A stretch of DNA of 64,000 nucleotides. It comes from Phaseolus vulgaris (Eukaryota > Streptophyta > Magnoliopsida > Fabales > Fabaceae). The stretch is from NCBI RefSeq assembly GCF_000499845.2, contig NC_023758.2, forward strand, positions 33,392,608 to 33,456,607, written 5' to 3'. The position numbers and the translations under genes are program-made. Within the stretch, counting starts at the first letter, position 1, and the number at the start of each line of letters is the position of its first letter. Positions 24,789-37,607 of this stretch are shown in pieces. The notes under the pieces were generated by a model. The model saw only the letters and a list, made by a program, of their open reading frames with translations, had not been told where the DNA came from and searched no databases.

Positions 24789-25045
24789 ATTTAATCAATT
24801 ATGTCCTAAAAAATAGTTGATAATCGATTAAGCATACAACATAATTTATTAACCTCTATTTTTAGGAGGATAATCGATTATGTCTATTTTAACACACACC
24901 ACATAATCGATTATGCTATTAAGATATTCAACATAATTGATTAGGTTCTTTTTTTAAGGGAAGACATAATCAATTAAATTCCTAAAAACAGTGGATAATA
25001 ATCGATTATGTTGTTTTTTTTAAGACATAACATAATCAGTTATGT
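24789..25045. repeat. Cluster of about eight TAATCGATTA-type palindromes
   Basis: Full or one-mismatch copies of ATAATCGATTAT occur near 24790, 24820, 24870, 24903, 24932, 24966, 24998 and 25030, usually preceded by ACAT or GG. Spacing is irregular (about 30-50 bp), so this is not a simple tandem array. Confidence 0.8.
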
Positions 25046-25230
25046 TCATTTTTTTTCCAAATTTTATTTTTTATGATTTTTCCTTTAATTTTTCATGTGT
25101 TTTTTTGTTTTTTTTCTAATTTAATATTCCGTTTGTATTTATTTTTATAAATATTCAAAATTAATAAAATACATTATTTGAAATTATAGGCTATTATTTT
25201 AGTAATTTTATTTATATTATATTATTCAAA

Positions 25231-25500
25231 ATTCAATTATATATTATAGTAATCTAGATTTTGATTTATCAATAAGAATAGAAAATCCATTTAAATATTT
25301 AAATTCTAAAATTATGAATAATAGAATTCAATTATATATTATAATAATCTAGATTTTGATTTATTAATGAGAATAAAAAATTCATTTAAATATTTAAATT
25401 CTAAAAATATAAATAATGGAATTCAATTGATATATTATAGTAATTCATATTTGATTTTATTAATGAGAATTTGAATATTTAAATTTTATAAAGTTGGAAA
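25231..25500 (+). repeat. Three tandem repeats of exactly 95-bp period
   Basis: Units start with ATTCAATT at 25231, 25326 and 25421, each followed by ATATATTATA, an ATTTTGATTTAT-like block, AATGAGAA-like and ATTTAAATATTTAAATTCTA. Right after it, ATAAAGTTGGAAACTGAGAAA occurs twice (near 25488 and 25533). Confidence 0.85.
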
Positions 25501-27022
25501 CTGAGAAAATGTTAACAAAATTCAAGAATTCTATAAAGTTGGAAACTGAGAAATCTCTTTCATATTTTCTGCACAACTATCTTAACCTTTTTTTTATCAT
25601 TATTGTTATATTGCTAACTTTTATTGCTTACAAATAGATTGTAAACACTGATTTACTGATTTCACTATTGGATTTGCTAGGAAACAACTTGAGGTCATCT
25701 GACCAAAATTATACTATCATCTTTCTAGTGTTAGAAAGGTGAATCATTTTAATTTGATAACAAAACGACATCTATCATTCAACACACTCATCTTTGGCAT
25801 GCTAAAATGGGCCACTTATTTGCTGATAAACTTGATGTTATGAAACAAAAACATACTTTTATGTTCAGTAATAAAAGTTTCATTTGCAATGCTTGTCATC
25901 TTGCAAAATAGAGGAAGCTTCCTTTCTCTTGTAGTTGTTCATATGCTAGTTATGCCTTTGACATAGACAAAAAGGGGACCATGCTCTAGTGTACATAGAT
26001 ACTTTTTTATTATTTTTTTATGATGATGCCTATTTTACTTGGGTATATCTCATGAAAATCAAATTTGAAGGTCATAATTTTGTAATCCATTTAAATGTTT
26101 TTGTTAAAACTCAATTTGAAAAACGTATAAAGATTATTAGAATAAGTAATGGTGTTGAATTTGATATGAAAATTTATTTTGATTATGAAATTGTGCCTCA
26201 AACGAACTATGTTGAAACACCTTAACAAAATGGAATAGTTGAATGAGAACATCAACATTTACTCAATCTCAATTTTGGTGTTATGTCCTTAATCAGGTTG
26301 TGTATTTGATAAAATGTATTTATACCTCATTTTCTCAATAATGTTTCTACTTTTTTAAAAACTATATAGAAAATATTGTGACATTACCAATCTCAAGTTC
26401 TTTAGAGGCCTTTGCTAAGTTAATACCATCACTACCAAAAAAGAAAATTTGACTATAGAGGAAAATTCAAGCACATTTCTTGGATTTAAGGCACACTAAG
26501 GATATCTTATCTTAAATCTTTAATCATATAATATTGAAGTATCTTACAATGTCAAATTTTATGAGGATCATTTCTCATATATAGACAATTTTGCTGAAAA
26601 TGCCGAAAACAATTCTCCCTCTTTACCTGTATAATCTAGTCTTTGGTTTCACGAAGACATTCACTACCAATAAACCATGAACAAATCTATATAAAAAACT
26701 ATAACATCACTTTGAATCTAGAACTTTAAAACAAAATGAATTTATGATTATATTTGCTTACCCTTTTTATTTTTACTTAATATAAAACTTAAATTGATAC
26801 TAGTAAGATATGCATTACTACTTAGTCCTTAGATACTTAGTACCCACAAACAGCAGAAGATTTTAACGCACGAAGTCCATTGCCTTCAGTTTTTTATTTC
26901 TGTTCTTAACATCAGAACAGAAAAAGGTTAAGTTGATGAAAATGCAGACTTATTTTTGAGGGAAGAATTTGAGAGCACAGAGAAAGATTTGAGTGTTCCC
27001 ATTGGTAGTGTCAACAAAGGCC

Positions 27023-29887
27023 TCAATTTGTAGTGAGGGGTCTTAGAAGGCTAACTGACGTGAAGAGTCCAAGGATCCCTCCCACAATCACCTGCACTAC
27101 CAATGACAACAACCATGAGAAAAAAACAGAATACCAATTTACTATGATTTCCTGATATTATCTCAAATTACATTTATATTCTATGTTTTTTCCATTCATT
27201 TATCACCAGATGCAAGTGTAATTTTTAAAATTTGAAAGAGTACATGCATAAGATAAAATATTTTTTAAAACAAAATAAAAAGTTAAATTGGACTCTAAAC
27301 TTCAAAAAGTTTCAGTTTAATTTACTGAAAAAGCCATTTGTGATAAAAGAATTGACCATTGCCAACAAGTATCATTTGCAGCTTGTATGTATCAAAGAAG
27401 GAAAATATTTCTTTTGACATCACACACGGTCAAAACATACACTTCACATCATATTATAATATTTAAAATTAAAAGAGAAATTAAATATGATTAAAATATG
27501 ATTTTGTTGGTTTGTGAAGTGTATATTTTTTTATGAAAGAAACACACACTTGGTTCCCAATTTGTTTCTTTCGGCTAGAAATCATAAAATATAGACTCAA
27601 ATATTTTTAAGTTTTTTAAATTTAAGATAATTTTTTTAAAAAATTTAAAATCAGTACTTTTAACCTTACAACTTGAAAAATGTTTCATTTAGTCTCTTTG
27701 TGTTAAATATCATTTTAGATTTTGGTTATTTGAGTAACTATTATAATCAGTTTACATGACAACCTATTTTGGTGTTGTATTTTTATAATTAACTAGCTTA
27801 TTGTTTTCTTTTCAATGTATTTACTTTGATAATGTTTAAGTTAAGACATTTGAACAAAGAAACAAAAGCATTTCTCCCTAAGAACATTTAAAAAATAAAT
27901 ATAAAAAAATGAAATTAGACTTTTCCTTAAACTAAAATTAGTGTATCCAAAGGTTAAAAGTAAAATTTGAAATTTTTTATAAATTTTGTTTATAAATTAA
28001 TTTAAAAAAGTTAATTTTAATTTATACAAAAAAATCATTTTTTTTATTTTTCTTTTCTTTTAAGTCTTTAACGAAAATATAATTCACATAAATCTTAAAA
28101 ATAAGAAATTTAATAAGACTGAAATTACAAATACTAAAATAAAAAGTTGGTATTTCTATAATGATTAAAAGAATGATTAGAGCAATTAAGTAAAATGGGG
28201 AAGGAAAGAAATAAGTGTGGAGAAGATAGTTATTAACTGAAGCAAATTATAATTCAGAGTGAATGTAATCAGCAACTGTATGAGAATGATAGAATCATGA
28301 ATGAACTGAAACAATGTTTATAACCCTGTGAAGCAGTACCATTTGTGCACTGAATTTCATTGGTTGAACTCAGGTCCTTCAAATAATTATAAGGAAAATG
28401 ATTAGAGGAAACAATGAAACGAAAAATGATAACCTGAGAGGGTGTGTGCCCAAGAAGTTCACGAAGTGGTATGCTTTCAGCAAGAGGATGCTCAGCAGGA
28501 AGTTCATACACAATTTGGTTTAGAACCTGGGAAAATCCATTGATTCAAATTCAATGTAATTCACTGAAACCAACTAAAATAAAGGAGCAAAGCTTCTATG
28601 GACAAATCAAAGGCAACAAACAGAAAAAGGGTTCCATGGCATTCCATCTGTGGTAGAGAAAGGACAAAGAAGGGCACTCATCAAACCTCTGCTTGGCGTC
28701 CTGCTTGCAATCTTACACCAGTTGCATCATACATCACCTGCCACAAATCTCTTTTTCAGAATTTTATTTTACACAACCAGCATTACTTTAGTTCCTCACT
28801 GTCTAACCTAGCTGCATGTTTAATTGTTTAAGTAAATTACATTGACAAGTTTCGTCAAATTTCTTCCATCTTATAAATAACTTAATTGTTCGAAACATTA
28901 TTAGAAGTCCATGTTAAGTAAAATGAACTATTTGATAAGTCTTGCTCTCTCTTAATGGTTTAGAACTTTTAAGTCAGGTGATTAAGGTGCAAATCAAATA
29001 GAAATAGGTGTGGGAAGTTATCAAAGAGAAAAAGATTATCAATGTTGATGATGGTTACGATCGATGAAGTGAAAATCATCGTGAAGATCAATGTATGTGG
29101 TACTTAAACTTTCAGGCTTTTCCATCCAATGGACTAATATTTTGGATTTGGCTCTTGTTAAGTCTTAATAAAGTCATTATTATATCATGTTTACAACATG
29201 GGGGGTTGCTGTAATGTTTAAAAAGCAGGAGGTTGCATGCAATCTCAAGAAGAAACCACAGGTATATTTCAGTATAATGTTTCTAATGGTTTTTGGGACA
29301 TCAAATGCTTTCTTAACAAAAAGTTAATGTCTACTCCTACAGGTGCAGATATGGAGCAAGAATAGATTGAGTATTTCTTACATCTCAGGTAATTTGTAAA
29401 TAAAGTATCAAGCTAAGAGATCTTCACTATTGATTTAAATGAAGAATTAGACGGAGAAGTCATACAGTACAAGCGAAAACCAAGGAAGTAGCAAAAAGAG
29501 GTCCTTCAAGGCCTTCTTGAAACCCAATGGCAGCTGCAAGAGCAGACACAGTTGCTGAATGAGATGATGGCATTCCTCCAGACCCAACTAATTGCTTAAG
29601 ATCCCATCTTCTTTCCTTAAACCTGCATATCTAAGAAACATCAAGACTTTTAAACCATTTGATCATCTGTTACTTTTTCTTGAAAAGTCCTTTATCTCTC
29701 TATACTTCAAAATGAAAAATTAACCCTTTCACTTCAGTTATGCCTTTCATATATACATGTATAGTTGGTTTAGCTTATTCAAAAAGGGGAATACCAACCA
29801 GGTGGTGAAGAACTTGATGGATTGGGCAAGGGCAAAAGCAACAAAGGCAGAAATGAGAGGGTAATTGGAAGAGATTGATGAATGCAT
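27023..29887 (-). CDS. Divergent-PAP2 family membrane protein (acid phosphatase/vanadium haloperoxidase-related)
   Basis: Five exons: 29799-29887, 29466-29622, 28687-28737, 28434-28526, 27023-27091; 459 nt, 152 residues plus TGA. Every junction is GT-AG and frames add up. The family is small, hydrophobic and of unknown exact function. Visible: first membrane segment NYPLISAFVAFALAQSIKFF; KERRWDLKQLVGSGG then MPSSHSATV, the PAP2-like signature; a second hydrophobic segment ending in LVFACT; VMYDATGVRLQAGRQA; LRELLGHTPSQ; and a last segment GGILGLFTSVSLL. Intron 4 is long (27092-28433). The start at 29887 is the first in-frame ATG after an upstream TAG (29947-29945); relatives usually start MDEV, and here that place reads VDEV (GTG). 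Likely orthologue of At1g67600. Confidence 0.88.
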
Positions 29888-29944
29888 GGCTGCAACCTCA
29901 TCCACAGAAAGTTTGGAAAATTGGAATCTGTAAAGTGAAGGGAT

Positions 29945-29986
29945 CTAGGAAGGCTTAGCCTTGGAAGGAACAAAAGAGAGACTCAT
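29945..29986 (-). CDS. 13-codon upstream ORF, in frame with the PAP2-like gene
   Basis: ATG at 29986 opens 13 codons (MSLSFVPSKAKPS) and ends at TAG 29947-29945, in the same frame as the main start 99 bases downstream. It is either a true uORF or the remains of an N-terminal extension. Translation is not shown. Confidence 0.4.
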   Translation of the reverse strand: MSLSFVPSKAKPS

Positions 29987-29989
29987 TTG

Positions 29990-31440
29990 AGGAGAAAGAT
30001 GAATGATGTCTTCTTAATGGTTGGTTGGGTTGCTTCTTTTTTCTTCCAAACGCTAACTAACGGTCTTACTTTGGCTTTCACACCTGAATATGCTTCTCTG
30101 TTTGGAATCTTCAGTGGAATATCATGACTTTATTTAAAGTTAAGCATACAAAAAATAAGATTTTAAAATTTAAGTTAAAAGTGTTCAGTATTTAATTATT
30201 TTCTCTTACAAAATATCCTCTACAAACTATACTGTATCGGCTAATTTTACTTCAAAAACACAATATTAAATTGCAAGTTTTTATTATATATATACACACA
30301 CTGTATCATCAAAACTTTAAATTAATTAAAAATTATTTAATACTTTATTAATAAACATAAAAAAACTAGCTAACATAATATAAAGATACTCATAAATATA
30401 TGAAGATAAGTATTCTTTAGTTATACACTTTGATACAAATTATCGACGTGATGTATATTAAAATACATGTATGTCAAAACCCAAGAATATTTGTACCACT
30501 AAAAAATAAATGAACTATCCATATTTGAAAGTATGGATATAAGAAACAATACAGCAGGGCACATTTATATAAAAAGTTTATAATGCCAAGGGCTTCGCTT
30601 ATATTATTATTAATTTCCACTGCCTCCTTATATATAATTTCTTCTATTCTTTTTATAATAATTTGTTTCTTCTAATTTTTTAACTGCCTGTGCCTGACTT
30701 TGAACAATTATCTACTCTGAAGGTAATAGACACTGTCTTCTTTCTGCACTTTAAGCTAAAACACATTTTTCCTTTATGATAACTAATTAAAGACTAAAAA
30801 AATGCAAATTCCTTCTATATACTTCAACAGAATAAAATAAACAATTCGAATATCAGTTGATATATACATAACAAAGGTAAACAACTTTTTCATTGTTTTG
30901 TGCTAACGTGAATTACTATATACATATGAAAAAATAATTAGAAAAGTGCTGTTGATATTTGAAGGTAAGCAAATAATAACATTATTGGCAATGGGTGCTA
31001 TTCAAGATAGGGGAGAAGCCTAAAGTGGAGCTAGTCAATCTACTTTTTCCTTTTCAAGATCCGAGGGATCTCTCTCTATGACAAGGTGATAACAACAAAT
31101 ATCAGACAGCAAAGGATTGTAAATCCTTGATTCCTCCGACCATAGGACGCATGCTATCTCAATTCCCAACGGACAATTGGAAAATGCAAATCAATAGGCA
31201 CAAAATGGGGCAGAGCTTCATTTTTCCTTTCGCTTGTCTCAACTTGAGATGACAGATGTGTGCTGGCGCCACATTTATGACAATAGTAACATGTCACACA
31301 ACTCCCTAATTTAATTCCAACGACTTCACATGGCACAAAACTGAGCTCTTTTCCTGGTCCTTGGATCCATGCAAGTCTTGGACGGATTCTGTTTCCCCAG
31401 TCCAAATTTGTCAGATGGTAAAATCAATCGGTCCTAAACG
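29990..31440. other. Spacer between the PAP2-like gene and RECQ5
   Basis: PAP2-like upstream region on the left and RECQ5 3' flank on the right. A minus-strand frame at 31154-31405 has scattered Cys but no domain I recognise. Nothing else supported. Confidence 0.55.
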
Positions 31441-31441
31441 G

Positions 31442-34400
31442 TTAGAGAATATCTTTTCCGACGATTTTTTTAAGTTCTTCTTTTGCTGCTTCCATCACTA
31501 CCTTAAAGTCTATTCGTGTATACCTTCCCCTGAAATCCATAATTAAAAGTTCAGTTTTACCACTTTGCTCTAATCAATGATATAAAACCAACAAACCATA
31601 AAAAACAAAAGGTAAAAAATAATTTAGCTTTTGTTTGGAAAATATGGAAGGAACGGCTACTGCTCACTAGATTTTCCTTCTCCTTATGTTTCCCAAACAA
31701 AGACTAAGTTTTGGAACAACAAATCATGATTAATGATTGTTTATTGATACCGACGCAAGTGTGCAGTGTTCTAACTCCCACTATATGCACAACAGTTCAA
31801 AGTTGCCCGATTTATTCTCCATTATCGATAAGTAGTAGTAAGGCATCAAATAAAAAAATTAGAATTTGTATGTACCAGAAATGAGTTTTACTCCATACTG
31901 TTGAAGGATACGCTGGGCTTGCAATTCCATGCATTACTCTCGCAACTGCTCTTGGCGTAAATCGGGCCTGTGAATTGCTCTGCAGAAAGACCTGTTGAGA
32001 ACCAAAGATACAAGTAAATTTTAAAAAGAATTCTTCAATACATGATATACTTAGATGATGAGAATGCTCATGTACCAACTTACCTTTATATCCGCTCGCA
32101 GGAAAGGACTGCACATGTAAAAACCACTTATTTTAGTTTAGTTAAAGATAATGCAGCATATAGCACAAGTATTTACCTATCATCAATATAGTATGTTGCT
32201 ACTTGCTAGAGAACTTTATTTCTGACGTTTCAACATGCAATAGAATTTATGTTCCCGATGTTTAAAGCCATTTCATAGGCTAATTTTGTTCTCTAGTACT
32301 TAACTTAGATCAGAAATTAGATTGAACCTGCTTTGGCCAATTTTCTTGCAGAAATCAGCATTATCAACTCCAGAAAAGTAATCCAATATTTTCCTTTGCA
32401 CGCATGGTGTGTGATTGGTGCCGCTGCAACCTTGCATCTTATCACATAGATTTAATGCAAAATATACAGCACTAAACATTGCATCCATTTTTCGTACCTA
32501 CTCAAAAAAAGAAGCATGAGAATAAATCTATCAATAAAAACTTATTTGACCACACAAAAATGAAGAAAACGCAACATACGAATTATCCAATCAGTTATAA
32601 TGACATTACATACCAAGTCTTGAAAATAAAAAAGGAAAACCAATTTTGCAGAGGATACAACATCCCAGATGAACATACTTAAAAAAAAAAAATACAAAAA
32701 AAAAATGTACCACAAGTTCATCAGAATTTACCCACCTTACAAATTTCAACTTCTGATAACCATTGGGTAATATCTTCTGATAGTGATAACAAGTCTGTAG
32801 GGACTTCAATGATCCTATAACAGTAGGCCAAGTCCTTCATTTCATAAGTTATTTCTCCCATCAGCTGAGAATATTTCGAAAATAATGAGGTCAGATTGTA
32901 TTCATATTGCTTCCAATACTAAGGTTAGAGCTACTACGCCAAATGGGTGGTGTCCTATCTGAATCAAATAAGAAACATTTAATTTTGAAAACAATGAATG
33001 ATGGGGCAAGACTAAATTCTCAATGAAAAAAAATGCACTACATAGCTACGCCTAGCACACAACGATATTTCCAGATCATAACAAAAAATACAGCTTCAGT
33101 ACATTAATTAATAAACTTAATGTATTGTCTGAAAGATTTTCAAGACAAAGAAAACTAGCAGATTTTTTTAGATACTTTATGGCTAAAGTATTATAAATCT
33201 ACAATATAGTAACTATTTTTCTTTCAGTCACATTCATCAGTATTTAACTTGTACTACTGGTAAATTGGAGGTTTGATGCAGGGGCAAGAGTTGGAAGCAT
33301 TAGTCCTTGGGACTAGTATCCAGAATCAAAATTCGGTACTTTCGCGAACATTACTGTATTCATTCATTCCCAGTTTCATTTGTCAATTTAAAGAACGACT
33401 TAATGATATGAAGATCAGCCTTCAATCATAGCATCTGACATCTTTGCTTAAAGTGGCGTTACTTAGAAGAAAGAAAACCTCCTGATACACATTTTAAACA
33501 TATTTGTTAAGCGCACACACGTGAACTCTAGAAAATTTACATCCACTAATCCAAACCTTCAGGTCGTACAACTGATTTGTTAATTGAACTGCTGTAACCC
33601 CCATGTCATTTGCCACAGTAGGGATGTCAAAAATATATTTCCCATGCTTATTTTCAGATCTGAAAAATCACACAACGATTCCATTAATGAAAAGTACGAG
33701 TGTAAGTGAATTAAACTGCTTCTCTAAAGATCATAATCAGGAACCAGGTGTCATTAGCAGATATACCTTCCCTTCATACAATTAAAGTTTGGAATCATAC
33801 CCCATATTGGTCCGGTTAACAGCATTAAGATAACTTACAAAACTTTACCATCCAGGGGAAACAGGGAAAAAGTCTGGAAAAGTGAAAGGACGACAAGTGT
33901 AATATTCTTTGATATTATTACCTTTTTAGAATTACAGCTATAGCAGATACTTTTTGGGCAAGTAATGGCGGAGTAGTCTGCAATATACCAAAAGTTAAAA
34001 ATATAAGCAACTAAATGATTATTCTAACGGTCAAAAACCATATTATGTTTTCTATATTTCAGATAAAATTTAGTAAACATAAGATTAGAATGTCCTATAA
34101 AAAATCAAGTTTAAATATATAGATTTAGGGAGACAAGCATTCATAAATTTATTCATCTTGTGTGACAAACAAATTCCACGTGCAAACATGTGTCTGGCAA
34201 CACCTTATGGAAAGCCAAAGTGCAAGTTGCATTTATCTGTGGAAGTAACTGCAAGTACTGCACATGACCCAACTCCAAGCGTGTCAGAAGAGTAAGCATC
34301 ACCTGGTAAAGAAAAATATAGGAAAAATGTTTTAAATTGTAGACCTAGACGATAATAGTCAACATGTATTGTCTAGATTTTCCTTACAGGAACAGGTTTC

Positions 34401-36564
34401 ATTACTAGCATGTTAAATCTCGTGTAGACTGATAGTTACAACTATATGATTGTCCAAAAAGAAAAATTCCTAATCAATCTTGATCTCTTGAGATAAAAAA
34501 AAATAATATTTTGTACAGATAACGAGATGATCTACGCTCATAAAATGCTAAAAATGGCGTTTTTACATGGCATGCATACCCTAAAGATTTCCTAATGAAA
34601 TCATGTATTGGAGCTACCAAAATTTGAATATTTCTCCCCCATTTATTATCATCGAAATATCAACATGATTGACTTCTCAACAAGATGTCATGAAATTTAT
34701 CTGAAATTTTAATTGAAAATAGTTTCTGAGTAATCAAACAATAAATTTAAATGAATTGTAGTAGAGTAGAGGACCTCTTCTTTCATATCAAACCTGCGTG
34801 AAGCAGATTCTTTGATTAATGAACATATTTTCCCACAGGAGCTTTTATCAGCAGGAAAGACTTCACGCAGAAATTTGTTCACTGCATATTCATCTACTCC
34901 TTCACTGAGGATAAGAAAAAATGCATCAAAGAACAATTTGAAGGTGAGAAAAATAAAAAATAAAAATAATTGCGTTACCTGTACATTAGACTACGAAGTT
35001 TGAAAAATGTCTCATCATCATAAAATAGGTGGCAGTAGGACAACCTCCCATCTCTTCCAGCACGTCCTATCTCCTAAAATATCAATTCCCTTTAAGCAAA
35101 GCATGTGCTAGAATATCTTGCCCTGCTACTACTAAAGTTTAGAAGAAATTATGTACCTGTACATACTCTTCCAGACTTTCAGGCAAACTGTAATGAATTA
35201 CCTAAACACAGGTATGACAATAGAGTTCCAGTATGAATTACTGTGATATACAAGATCATATATATTGCAATGCAAATATATAGTGTGTAAAATACAAGGG
35301 TAAAGCGTGCGAGTGATGCTTGAAGACATCATTTTTTAAATAGAACGATTAACTAAGGAACTAAAAGCATTAGCAAGAATAGAGACCAGGGAAGAGCTCA
35401 GATACCCAAGACCATTTGTCCCTATATTTGGATTTTAACCACAAAGAAAAATCTTGAGGAAGAAAGAACCAGTTGTTTATGATACAGCCAGACTTCAAAG
35501 GTTTGAAGCATATGACATAGAAAATCAGGTTACCATGCAATAAGAGCACAATGAGAATCAGTAAATCACTACATGAGAATACCATCCTAGAGGACTTCTA
35601 TAGTACACCAGTTCATGCAAATTAATACAGAAAACCATAACGAGGTGATAAACCTTACAGCTCCAACATCACTTTTATCTAGTCCCATGCCAAATGCCAC
35701 AGTTGCGACAACCTTCATAAAAAATACAAGTTATCAGTTAACAAAAACTAAAACGAGGAAACACAAAGAAAACTAGTATATAATCCGTGTGCTGCATGGG
35801 AAAATTAAATGATAAATTACTAAAATTATAAATAAATGTTAAAGTATAACAAGTATATTACCCGTTTGTTGCATGGAAAAATTAAATTACAAATTACTTA
35901 AAAACATAACAGCATGTTAAATTATAACATTTTTAAATTTAGCAAAAGATATCACAAAAAACCCTAATGAAACATAAGATATAAACATAACTTCGATGAG
36001 GAAATCATTTGTTTGTAAATAAATATAGTTTGTTAAGGTAAATTAAATTTTAAGAGTACTAATATTTCATACAGAATTAATAAAAAATTTAACTGTTGAA
36101 TACTTTGGAATGAATAATTATACCATGCTTTGACATGGAAATTTATGATTTGTAATTTTCTGTCATAAATAATTCAAATGATTTTCACAATGTAAATATC
36201 ACCATATCAACAGCAGAACATAGATTTCTATTTGTAGACGAAAACCAATAACGTTTTGGACATTAATCACAAGTGACATATTTATCGAATTACATACTGC
36301 ATATTATAATTTCTAAAAAGCATATAGACCGGCAATGTGGAGTAAAACAAATTCAGAGTAAAACTTGAAGAATTAGCTCTATTTTCCTTTATAACCTACA
36401 AAAATAAGAAATCGTGTTTCAAAGAAGAGAGATGAAGTTTCTTTCTTGGTAGAATTCAAAACATTTAACATTGATAACCCTTTTACCAGCGTCAGAGAAA
36501 ATTTGAAACTTTTTTCAAAGACAATGTTCAAATGGCATAGTTAAATCTGGACAACTTAATTATG

Positions 36565-36653
<89 letters not shown>

Positions 36654-37551
36654 TTGATATTTGAAATCAGTCCGAAAAAATATAAGTTTTACCAACGTAA
36701 AACTAGATAAAATTGATTTCTCTAACCCTCACTTGTATTGTTTCTATACTCGTGGTTTTCAATTTGAACTAAGTGTGAATTTATTTCACCATCCATTGAA
36801 CATGTTTATACTTTAATGTAATATATTACAAAGAATTGTTTCAAAAAATTGATATTTATCTAGATATCTACAGTTATATAAATCTAAATATTTATGAATA
36901 TATAGTTTGTTTTTAGATTTAGATTTTAATATTGTTTAGTTCTCTTATTAAAAAAATTAATTTTCAACTAGTAAAGTAATTCAAAGTCCATGGATATTTA
37001 ATCATTATTGTTTGTAAGAATAAAAGTAGACATAATAAAAAATTTAAATATTTATATTGTAATAAGAAAGTATATTGATTATATTTTGTATGTTATGATA
37101 TTTTTTAAACATGTATCTTGCATACATATACTTTTGTTTGTTTTATTATTTAACTAGAAAACTTTTTCAAAAGGTTTTTCTGAAATGAAAAGATTAAAAA
37201 CAACTAAAACATCTAATTTATATATTTAAACAAAATGAAAAAATAAATTTAAGTATTTTTCCTTTATCAATATTTATTTCAATGTAGGAGAAATATTTTA
37301 TCTAATTCTTAAATTGTCTTTTTTTATCACTTAAAATTTAATTTACTACTTTTATATGAATAAATAAATATAATTAGCAATGACTGATTGTTAGATTGAA
37401 ATGTAATAAATAAATTTTAGAATTCACATTTGAAGTATACATATTTTACAATAGAAGAAAAAGATAGGAAGTCAGCAAGAGAAAATATTTTATGGTGACA
37501 AGACTGGCCAAAAGACAAAGTCAAACTTAACATGACAAAATTGCTAAATAG

Positions 37552-37607
<56 letters not shown>

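Larger units (their letters stand above)
24160..25600. other. A+T-rich insertion inside the ruined copia element
   Basis: Between gag and pol remains. It opens with a G+C-richer block (24160-24300) that repeats TGTTTGGAT and holds the inverted pair AGGGGGTGCA / TGCACCCCCT at about 24175 and 24210. The rest is extremely A+T-rich and non-coding, with the palindrome cluster and tandem repeat listed separately. Its ends and class are not resolved. Confidence 0.45.
21816..26640 (+). mobile_element. Ruined Ty1/copia element with later insertions
   Basis: A primer-site match TGGTATCAGAG at 23536-23546 marks the end of an LTR whose start is uncertain (a candidate TGTTGAAAG lies near 21818). Gag follows (about 23650-24130: YESFTMKDGESVDDMF, MAITDDCDLKKLMWD, RVHEVHLQ). 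Pol remains resume at about 25795 with a GAG-pre-integrase block (LWHAKMGHLFADKL, CNACHLAK) and integrase (TWVYLMKIK, NGVEFDMK, VETPxQNGIVE) to about 26640. Stops and frameshifts are frequent; protease, RT and RNase H are absent. A CACTA-type MITE sits in the LTR and an A+T-rich block lies between gag and pol. Confidence 0.7.

Noticed and set aside
28269..28433. Read-through of PAP2-like exon 4 to a stop at 28269
   Set aside because: Runs into the intron after a good GT donor; the proper last exon at 27023-27091 restores the family's GGILG membrane segment in frame.
31154..31405. Minus-strand 83-codon frame with several Cys
   Set aside because: No known domain, no splice context linking it to RECQ5, and no conserved motif; likely chance.
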